A stretch of DNA of 64,000 nt from JAVJRN01 sp040218415 (lineage in GTDB: Bacteria; Bacteroidota; Bacteroidia; Cytophagales; Cyclobacteriaceae): contig JAVJRN010000081.1 in the NCBI GenBank assembly GCA_040218415.1, forward strand, positions 1-64,000, given 5' to 3'. Below, one piece after another: positions 48,701 through 53,995 of the stretch. Position 1 is the stretch's first letter; each line of letters starts with the position of its first letter. Made by a program: the position numbers and the translations under genes. Below the pieces are notes generated by a model, which was not told the origin of the DNA, made no database searches, and worked only from the letters and a program-made list of their open reading frames with translations.

Positions 48701-51700
48701 GGTAAAACCAGAGTCTGGTTCGGATAGTCCGTTTGGTGATGTAATGTTCTCTGATGCGAATGGATCAAGATTAATGTATAGCCCTGAAAATCAGATTTTT
48801 TATCATTATGAAAACACCTCGGGAGACTTTCCAGCAATTTTAGAAACTGGTAATAGTTTGGAAATAGGTTCTTGGCAAATGATTTCGTACTCTATTATTG
48901 ATGGTAACTTGAAAGTGTATAAAAATGGAGTTGAGATCATAAATGGAGATGTTAGTGATTTTCGATTTAAATTATCCGGTTCATTTACCGTAGCTCAAAA
49001 CGACATTGCCGGAGCAGGAGATTTACGTTATATGGATGGGGCAATAGACAATGTTTCGGTATATCAGCGGGTTCTGACTTCCGAAGAGTTAATTCAGATA
49101 TTCAACGAAGTTGATAATCGTTTGATTGCTTATTATCCTTTCGATGGTGATGCTGTTGACTTTAGTGGTAATGGTTATGATGGATCACCTCAAAACCTTA
49201 CACTCACAGAAGATCGATTTGGAGACGCAAATAGTGCTTATTCATTCAATGGTTCGTCAAGTCAGGTTAGTGCTGATTTACTTAATCACCCGCAAGGCGA
49301 AGTTTCTTTAACATATATGGCTTGGATCAAGCCATCAGTAAGCTCTCAATCTGCTGCCATAATCAACGTGGGAGAGGATATCGATAATCGAAGATCAAGC
49401 CTGTGGCTTAACGGAACCAACCTGGCATATATTGGCAATAATAATGACGTTACCAGTTCGGTTACACCTTCGGTCGACCAATGGTCACATGTAGCTATTA
49501 CTAAAAGTGGAAGGAGTATTGATTTCTTTTTAAACGGTAGCTATGTAGAAACGCTTTCAACGGCAGCAGGTCAAGATATTCAAAGTACTTCGGCAACAAT
49601 TGGTTCTGCTTTTGGAACTCGTGAGTTTTTTAATGGTGGGATTGATGAAGTTAGAATATTTTCAGTGCCGCTTTCCAATGAAGAGATATTAGCAATTTAT
49701 GATGCAGAGGCACCCTCTACTGCCTCTGGTGATCCTGATTTAGCAGTTTCAATAAACTCTAGTCCTTCTGCATCAGTAATAGGTTTTGGTGGTTACTCCA
49801 TTTCTGGAAGAATCATTAATACCTCTCAGTCTGAACTGGCAGTCAATCAGCAGGTCAACCTTGCGGTATATCTATCTGACGACTCAAATTTTGATTCTGG
49901 GGATTTGGCCTTATCCTCGAATAGTCAATCAGTCAATTTGGAGGTTAATTCAGATCAATCCTATACAATTACGTATGGTATACCATCCTCAGTCACTCCG
50001 AACAATTACAATTTAATTGTAAGGATCGATGATTCAGAATTATTGAGTGAAAGCAACGAGAATAATAACATCATTACTGCACCAATAGAGATATTGAATG
50101 TTTTAACCCAGCCTACTAATCTTGCTTTGTCTAATGCCACAAACACTTCTTTTCAGTATTCATGGAACGCCTTAGATGCAAGTACATGGGAATACGACGT
50201 GTCTTTGAATAGTGGATTTACTTCCATTGTCAACGGCCTATCGAATGAACGTACTACTCAAAACTCAGGTCAAATCACTGGTCTGGACCCAGAAACTACT
50301 TATTTCTTTCGAGTAAAGGCAGTTGATCCAAATATTTCAGAAAGGGAAAGCGATTATTCACAAACGAGACAAATAACAACAAGTAATGGAGGCTCGGTGG
50401 ACAATACTCCGCCAACTGTATTCATATCTGGCGCGTTATCTAGCTCTCAACAAGTGGATCAAACAGTAACGGTGAGTTTTAATGATAACGTTGGTGTAAA
50501 TTTAGTTGAAGTACTAGCCAGAGGTGGAGCTGAAGATATTGGGACAGAGACCGTTATTTTGTCTCAGAATAATCCAACATCGCTTTCATTAAACGTGATA
50601 ATTCCATCAAGCGCTTGGGATAATTATGGTGTTACATTTTACGCCAAAGTATCTGACTTAGCGGGGAATGAAGCAGTTTCAAATGTATTCACCACGGTGG
50701 TAGATATACCGACCACAGAGTCACAAACTATTCCAGTGAATGCAGTTGGTGTGAGTCAAAGCGACTATAGAATGTTCGCATTTCCGTATTTACAGAAAAA
50801 CACAAGTCAAGTTATACAAGGAGCTGAAAGTACAAATGATTGGAAAGTGCAACATTATAGTGCATCGACTGATCGTAATAGTAATGCGTCAACTTTGCGA
50901 CCGGGTGAAGGCTATTGGTTCTTGAAGCGAAATGCGAGCATCAGTATTACATTTGACAATGCTAGTCCTGTTGAGTTAGATGGAGAAAGTTTTACAATAA
51001 GTTTGGATAATGGCTGGACTCAAATAGGTAACCCATATTTAGGTACCATAAATTGGGAGGCTGTTCTTGAATACAATAATATACCTTTAGACGATGAGAT
51101 TTCCACCTTGCAATCTTATATAGGGGGTGGCTATTCGATAGTATCCAACCTTCAACGATATCAAGGAGTATTCGTATTTTCAAGTACTGCACGAACGATA
51201 GAAGTTCCATTATCTGCTGTGAATAGGACTGGTGGCAGTCGCTCTTGGGTGAAAGAAAATGGTGGTTGGGAAACCGTAATTAAATTATACGCTCCGGATA
51301 GCCTTAAGTCATATGCCTCGGGTTTTGGCCAAATAGCGAATGCCCTGAAAGGAGAGGATCGCTATGACATTAGAACTGCTCCACTTTTTAATGAATATGT
51401 TAGAGCAGAGTTTGTCGAAGATGAGTCACTGGTAGGCAAACAATTGGCTAGAAGTTATCACAGTATTGTGACTAATGATAGCTGGACGATGAAGGTATAT
51501 AGCCATTTTGGTCAGGGTAGTTTAATGACTATGCAGTTAGAAGGACTTCCAGAGTTGAAGAACAACGAAATCATGGCAATACTCGATATGGAAACTGGGT
51601 ACAGTACGTTGTTATCAGATGATCTAGATTATACATTTAATTATAAGGATGGCTATGAGATTAAATTTATAAAAGGGACTAAGGATTTTGTAAATCAAAG

Positions 51701-52010
51701 TATGCTGGTAAATCAGTTAAAGGTGAGTGATATCTATCCTAATCCATCAAGTGGATTGATTAAACTTTCTCTCAATTCTCCGGAATTTGAACAGTATCCT
51801 AGACTACATTTTAATGTTTACGATCTGTCAGGAAATGTAGTCTTCACTCATCAAGCTGATGTTAAAGAAGGTTATCAAGAGTTTTTGTTGGATATACGAA
51901 ATAGGTCATTAATGAGTGGACTCTACATGCTAGAAATCGAGTATTCAGATAAATCTTCTAGTTTGTATGAAAAAATCACTAAAAAGGTGTATTTGAAAGA
52001 TGCCGATTAA
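39726..52010 (+). CDS. Giant T9SS-targeted LamG mosaic surface protein (4094 aa)
   Basis: Signal peptide at about 1-37, with five in-frame Met codons before the hydrophobic core. Domains in order (approximate residues): propeller-like repeats (38-415); LamG-like 1-3 (418-1048); SusE/F-like (1050-1205) split by a jelly-roll CBM-like insert (1206-1362); CUB-like (1397-1515); LamG 4-5 (1518-1953); SusE/F-like 2 (1955-2147); FN3 (2148-2243); SBBP-like propeller (2250-2685); LamG 6-8 (2690-3330); CARDB-like (3335-3457); FN3 (3460-3555); Ig-like (3560-3660); and a type A T9SS sorting domain (4005-4094; PNPSSGLI, then SGLYMLEI). Each LamG has an (E/T/K)DRFG-like motif and ends in IDDVRIY-like residues. 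It should be secreted through the outer membrane and bound to the surface. Sugar or protein binding, adhesion and gliding are plausible. The caspase gene follows 37 bases later. Confidence 0.88.
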   Translation: MMNSIKMNNINMKSVSMKWITAVVFSFFSLINTLSAQDDWQEIGEIPGLVDISGATNIGYSVDINGDGSRLVLSGIYRTNSSERSPYVAVYEYNGTSWSLVNPIIPFPVIVRDVKISEDGTRIAIGVSLEVSGTTDHVVIYEDTGTSWVQLGNLILSDQRGTLFGSSISISSDCLRVAIGDRGDDTNGSSAGKVVVYSYNGSNWVQTGQTLFGSQEDSRLGNDVALSGDGTSLLVADELANNQGQLIAYSLENDQWVQKGNLISGTDVSNRFGSTLSINNDGSIIAASSDISTSGDRDSQFVRVYELIGSFWSQQGKDLKSNIPEDQFGSALDLSSSGKRLAISAPLSKDNTDSDEKGIVYVYEFENGSWVDLGNRIQKSVFSRLGSGLAVTADGLTICAGDGVIGGVSFSGAVNVYQFQNDFLASYSFNSSFLDNSINSNDATNSGAVLTEDRFGKAEYAVSFDGSNQITTPLTDQPKTISLWYKEDVSGGTIFTWGQQESAGYYYGYELISTGTGLQFFVSQADGSNSPFTSSISLTTSKDTNWHQFVVTEEVSGQLSFYIDNVLTETFTASSANPINWEGSTGLLTIGENFQGSIDEVRFYLQPLTETEITESFGEQGDAILLGDYSFTSNLNDDSGLENDVTNNGATFTTDRFGSASSALSFNGNSSVSIDNTPSIAGFSGAYSASMWVNIQAETPSEPMSIINKGLDLTSISVYLNTDLTLSFLWEDEFDQENILTTTEPLSPSRYYLISVTVDTDANTTNLYVDQELVASNTFISPPSANIDPIYLGAAITSSSTLNRYFTGIIDDVKIYNNKVLTIDEIRTTYGVNDWNPDLLGDFTFNGGASDESNYANVGSIRGSGVSLAENRFGIANNAFSFSGSGYVAHSHIDSYDLGQTRDFSISGWFNSTSTSNGTIFDKSDGSVGYRLTLNADGSLVFSINNTSESFSLSTDAGYDDGEWHYFVVQVDRNAGISLIIDGSTNFSNSSITENLSFDTNEDLLLGVAAGAGNISPNSLFRGSLDNIQFWSRTLTTEELLDIFNNGVESVAVTGSALSEDFSLALTGSTGVSQAKWAGSLRLNEGSFRFSLDNSTTLYGDTNLDGQAELDGNAITLSAAGIYYIEYTPSTNNYSFFEITGVGILGSARDGAETGWNEPDLDMVNNGDGIFYVENLDLFDGEFKFRANDSWDANWGDDDPTGAVTSLLFENFESDVPVFDMFGGNVVNVITNPDPSGINVTNSVIEVVKGDQVWGGVYFDVDEKLAFTSESAINLKVWAPNTGFDFLLKLENSDNSDVFQEYEVAIPVANEWVELSFPLNLDNNNTPAVSDLYDRIVLFPGWEAAAAGSSFYIDDIILSYESATVYGANIPVESGQYTLLLDVLENTYSLHKLPFNGSDIRNNELITSSGLYTDSGGAENDYSANENYTSTILPEVPGEAINLEFTEFNVEANYDFLYIYDGPSIDDPLIGEYTGGNAPQSIVATNLSGALTLRFVSDEFVEESGWQANISTSLLKVPDLVGEYFFNDNVDDNSLAGNNGSNFNATYVAGRLPQDSFGGAYSFDGSSSYLSVPDSWTLTRATSEDFSISGWFKSTENGILFDKSDGSIGYLGWLQTDGTLLFSLTESSVGNASLQTSSTWNDGMWHFFSMEADRDTGLFIYVDNNLEASNLEVSNTFSVATSEDFLIAVAGDAGNTTLENYFNGELDDFRIYSKLLDEEERFRIFNVGGWFDSQNLLSYLKFSGNNDDELTTGLTSISNTGTFGEDRFGQESSALYLDGISQFNSHTVEPLISASNPSLDRKGSVSIWVNPASLPAVNATIFQFEDPDLAAQYLIEMVHVTNGLVGARLKDEDNSEILFLSQQMELNRWSHVVFTWDTEADLFLMYVDGALVASENIGTVVPPVLNTGFILNKGYSMGRFEPDYYHGGMDDMRIYKGALNAEQILEIYTENGWPSQLVSAVSLTISDGTNENEFSLRQEFETSSVNWSGSLYLNEGQQILFDVVNNGSTLTYGDVDGEDNIADRDASAITITESGDYYVRFNASSNEYLIYAINSIGFLGSARTGDESGWLGDDDDFANEGGGTYILRNVELADGEFKFRANDSWNVLNWGDNDDDGIMEVFGANTLITAGQYDIVFNLYERTYSLTPTLGRPILYSASPVSSTEIKLRWENIENETGYRIFRADDLINPSYEFVTDVGSEVMEFTDSGLTPNKGYWYILQTFNDQLVNSGNPAITSTFSNNLDTKNESFSLMGGAGNDYGRDITFDDQGNYYILGTFNQSIEIAGTTISALNDGLFVAKYNSAHVAQWAVGFDPAGGSIANTDIVANAIKISPDGTVYVTGFYNGVINSVASYQTGSNEYENNLFVISLTQDGVTLDTRILASTGFSTGDKIDFDSESNLYISGQFNGDATFAGASLSGGGPVILKWLANGEESWSISPTQSTYFGIGRAYGLAIDRTSNVIYATGISYGTTDFSNNGTGVYVGSELNFDIFLASYNEDGSFNWVKNIDSERTDVSYDVVLDPSNNPVIAGYFNGPSLSIGSKSYSNTEQFNEILLVKYDQSGNVLNSSVATSDLSEYTLGLASNSKDLFLTGYKDPVLADFGGLEVENGKGFLASFDGTELTPNWVEVIEGNSIGVSVAASDDYVYLAGRGTNALNLAGNVLNSNNESDDAMFGVFELENLAAGLVGYYTFDGGSTDDFSGNGNNGLTVNSPLFSKDRYGLDASSFEPNNNETYIEIDHNGAFDFRGAFTVAMWVRLNDYSDEERDILFKDDAFGILSINNSGRIAYDWKNSNNENVGIIATLGDVIVQRNQWTYIALTVDENANARILVNGISQINDFVRDGNIIGSPSEVFTISQTITVGNFAYISSNVFNDTFLSDANGDIDDVRIYSGTSLTQSEIQSIYNAEVSGGSDRLVAQYDFTAGDLGDISGNHFDGEFRNSQNQAIGVVLTQGLDGDADGALDFDNNGDYMNTLHERSINLQDNFTVNFWVKPESGSDSPFGDVMFSDANGSRLMYSPENQIFYHYENTSGDFPAILETGNSLEIGSWQMISYSIIDGNLKVYKNGVEIINGDVSDFRFKLSGSFTVAQNDIAGAGDLRYMDGAIDNVSVYQRVLTSEELIQIFNEVDNRLIAYYPFDGDAVDFSGNGYDGSPQNLTLTEDRFGDANSAYSFNGSSSQVSADLLNHPQGEVSLTYMAWIKPSVSSQSAAIINVGEDIDNRRSSLWLNGTNLAYIGNNNDVTSSVTPSVDQWSHVAITKSGRSIDFFLNGSYVETLSTAAGQDIQSTSATIGSAFGTREFFNGGIDEVRIFSVPLSNEEILAIYDAEAPSTASGDPDLAVSINSSPSASVIGFGGYSISGRIINTSQSELAVNQQVNLAVYLSDDSNFDSGDLALSSNSQSVNLEVNSDQSYTITYGIPSSVTPNNYNLIVRIDDSELLSESNENNNIITAPIEILNVLTQPTNLALSNATNTSFQYSWNALDASTWEYDVSLNSGFTSIVNGLSNERTTQNSGQITGLDPETTYFFRVKAVDPNISERESDYSQTRQITTSNGGSVDNTPPTVFISGALSSSQQVDQTVTVSFNDNVGVNLVEVLARGGAEDIGTETVILSQNNPTSLSLNVIIPSSAWDNYGVTFYAKVSDLAGNEAVSNVFTTVVDIPTTESQTIPVNAVGVSQSDYRMFAFPYLQKNTSQVIQGAESTNDWKVQHYSASTDRNSNASTLRPGEGYWFLKRNASISITFDNASPVELDGESFTISLDNGWTQIGNPYLGTINWEAVLEYNNIPLDDEISTLQSYIGGGYSIVSNLQRYQGVFVFSSTARTIEVPLSAVNRTGGSRSWVKENGGWETVIKLYAPDSLKSYASGFGQIANALKGEDRYDIRTAPLFNEYVRAEFVEDESLVGKQLARSYHSIVTNDSWTMKVYSHFGQGSLMTMQLEGLPELKNNEIMAILDMETGYSTLLSDDLDYTFNYKDGYEIKFIKGTKDFVNQSMLVNQLKVSDIYPNPSSGLIKLSLNSPEFEQYPRLHFNVYDLSGNVVFTHQADVKEGYQEFLLDIRNRSLMSGLYMLEIEYSDKSSSLYEKITKKVYLKDAD

Positions 52011-52022
52011 TTTATAAATTTG
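51993..52022 (+). promoter_or_regulatory. Promoter of the first caspase gene, inside the end of the giant gene
   Basis: TTG at 51993-51995, spacer 19, TAAATTTG at 52015-52022, an ideal Bacteroidota promoter. It overlaps the last codons of the giant gene, so the caspase can be made without it. The ATG is 25 bases beyond. Confidence 0.65.
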
Positions 52023-52047
52023 AAGTATAACCACTAATTGTATTGAT

Positions 52048-53067
52048 ATGAAAAAGATATTTACACTGACTGCAATAGTCTTAATGAATCTCGGCCTTAT
52101 GGCTCAGTCATCAGAAGTGACTAGTAGTGCAGTCGATTTAGGCCCATTATTATTCAAAATGTTAAATGCGAAAGCCGAAGAAAAGGCAGTACCTGAAGTA
52201 CCTGTCAAAAACGAAGAGTTAGTAGCTGTAGGAGAAACTAAAATTGTTCTCTCCTCAGATGTTGACGTTGATATTCCTGTATTCGCAAAAAAGAATCCAA
52301 ACGCTTTTGCGGTTGTAATAGGTAACGCCCAATATACCAACACTAGTAATGTTGACTATGCGGTACACGACGCGAGAGCTATGAAGGAGTATTTAATAAA
52401 TACGATGGGCTTTTATCCAGAGAATGTTTTTTTAGAAGAAAATGCTACCCAAACAGATTTTAGAAAGTGGTTTGGTAATGAAAGTAGCCATAAAGGAAGG
52501 TTGTACAACTTAGCATACGAGAACATCGAAACCAATACTGATTTATTTATATTCTACGCAGGGCATGGTGCTCCAGATCCAAACACTAAATCGGGGTATT
52601 TTCTGCCGGCAGATTGTGAGCCAAACTACATTGACGTAACAGCATATCCAGCGGAGTTATTATTTTCAAACATTAATAAAATAGGAGCTAAATCAACAAC
52701 AATAGTCATGGATGCATGTTTCTCTGGAAATGGAGTTATCACCGGATTATCAGCTGTGGCTATTAAACCTAAAGATTTTGGCGATATAGAAAATGGAATT
52801 GTGATCACATCCTCTTCAGGAACACAGCCTTCAGCTTGGTACGAAGAGAAAAATCATGGATTATTCTCTTATTATTTTCTAAAAGCGCTAAGAGAGCCTG
52901 CAACGGACGTTGATGGTAATGGGGAAGTTACTATAGATGAAATATATACCTATGTAGAAAACATGGTGCCAAGAAAGGCGCGTGGTTTAAGAAATTTAGA
53001 TCAAAACCCAACCATCAGAGGAATTGGTAGAGATAGAGTGCTTTTTACTAGAGAGTCTGGAGAATAA
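52048..53067 (+). CDS. Secreted caspase-family (C14) protease
   Basis: 339 aa. Signal peptide (MKKIFTLTAIVLMNLGLMAQ), an acidic linker (20-85), then a caspase-hemoglobinase fold domain. Strand AFAVVIGNAQYTN (about 86-98), dyad His H173 (IFYAGHGAP) and Cys C224 (IVMDACFSG). A late helical part includes DVDGNGEVTIDEIYTYVE (about 287-304), an EF-hand-like acidic loop. Bacterial metacaspase relatives cut after Arg or Lys and often need Ca2+; the specificity here is unknown. Export implies it acts in the periplasm or outside, unlike defence caspases. It has its own promoter and terminator. Confidence 0.88.
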   Translation: MKKIFTLTAIVLMNLGLMAQSSEVTSSAVDLGPLLFKMLNAKAEEKAVPEVPVKNEELVAVGETKIVLSSDVDVDIPVFAKKNPNAFAVVIGNAQYTNTSNVDYAVHDARAMKEYLINTMGFYPENVFLEENATQTDFRKWFGNESSHKGRLYNLAYENIETNTDLFIFYAGHGAPDPNTKSGYFLPADCEPNYIDVTAYPAELLFSNINKIGAKSTTIVMDACFSGNGVITGLSAVAIKPKDFGDIENGIVITSSSGTQPSAWYEEKNHGLFSYYFLKALREPATDVDGNGEVTIDEIYTYVENMVPRKARGLRNLDQNPTIRGIGRDRVLFTRESGE

Positions 53068-53090
53068 CATTAATTGAATTATGAAAATTG

Positions 53091-53117
53091 AACCCCATTC
53101 CAAAATGGGGTTTTTTT
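53091..53117 (+). terminator. Intrinsic terminator/attenuator between caspase and DUF4384 genes
   Basis: Stem AACCCCATT (53091-53099) with AATGGGGTT (53104-53112), loop CCAA, then TTTTT (53113-53117). Only 7 bases follow before the ATG at 53125, so no promoter fits between. The downstream genes depend on read-through or on a promoter upstream. Confidence 0.87.
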
Positions 53118-53124
53118 ATTAGCT

Positions 53125-53991
53125 ATGAGAATTATTTTAACGGTTTTAATTATAGTTACTGGAGTACAGCTTACTTATTCTCAAAAAGTACGTAGGGTTA
53201 GTGGTGATTATACCATGCGTGTAGAATCAAACATGTCTGAAAATGAAGCATTAAACCAGGCAGTGCAGCAGGCAAAAGTCAACGCTTTAGCCAACGAGTT
53301 TGGTACTAGGGTAGGTATGATGAACCAAACTCGTATGGAAAACGCTAATGGTCAGACGAACACATCATTTAGAAGCATTTCTAACAGTCTTGTTAAAGGA
53401 ATATGGTTAAAGGATTTAGAGGAGCCGGAGATAGAAAAGTTTGATCAGGATGGTGAGAGATGGATTAAAGCAAAAGTCGTAGGTAGAGCTAGAAGTTTAG
53501 AGAATTCTGGAATTAAACTAGACGTTAAGACTTTGAAATGTGCTAATGTGAATTGTAAATCACAAGAATTCGTTCAAAATGAGGGGTTGATTCTCTATTT
53601 TAGAAGCCCGGAAAGCGGTTATATAAGTGCATATATTGATGATAAATCAACTGCATTTATGACACTACCTTATATGTCGATGGATGGAGGTAGTGTGCCG
53701 ATAGAGGCAGACAAGGAGTATTTTTTCTTTGTTGCTGACGAGAAGTACAACTACTTCAATCAAGAACTGCATGAAATTGACGAGTATTCTCTGTATACCC
53801 CACACCAGTATGAAGTTGATTTGTTATACGTTTTATTTTCAAAAACCGCCTTTAGCAAACCAATTTTGCAAAATAATGGCCCAGGAATACCAAAAACGAC
53901 CACTTCAGCGTCGTTCAATAACTGGTTGGCCGAAATCATGAGTTATGAAAACATGTTTATGGAGGTAATCGATATTAACATATCTAAATGA
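53125..53991 (+). CDS. Secreted protein, LPP20-like N-terminus and DUF4384-like C-terminus
   Basis: 288 aa. Signal peptide (RIILTVLIIVTGVQLTYSQ). Residues about 20-135 resemble LPP20/FlgT-like stress-type domains (SENEALNQAVQQAKVNALAN, then WIKAKVVGRARS), and 150-288 resemble DUF4384 (LILYFRSPESGYISAYIDD, then YEVDLLYVLFSKT). It lies directly after the terminator and 4 bases before the WD40-caspase gene. Proteins of this combination often sit with caspase genes in Bacteroidota. Role unknown; possibly substrate recognition or anchoring. Confidence 0.75.
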   Translation: MRIILTVLIIVTGVQLTYSQKVRRVSGDYTMRVESNMSENEALNQAVQQAKVNALANEFGTRVGMMNQTRMENANGQTNTSFRSISNSLVKGIWLKDLEEPEIEKFDQDGERWIKAKVVGRARSLENSGIKLDVKTLKCANVNCKSQEFVQNEGLILYFRSPESGYISAYIDDKSTAFMTLPYMSMDGGSVPIEADKEYFFFVADEKYNYFNQELHEIDEYSLYTPHQYEVDLLYVLFSKTAFSKPILQNNGPGIPKTTTSASFNNWLAEIMSYENMFMEVIDINISK

Positions 53992-53995
53992 TGTC

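Noticed and set aside
39726..52010. LamG copies as an assembly artefact or recent tandem repeat
   Set aside because: Copies are well diverged and interleaved with different domains, and the frame is open throughout, so an assembly error is unlikely.
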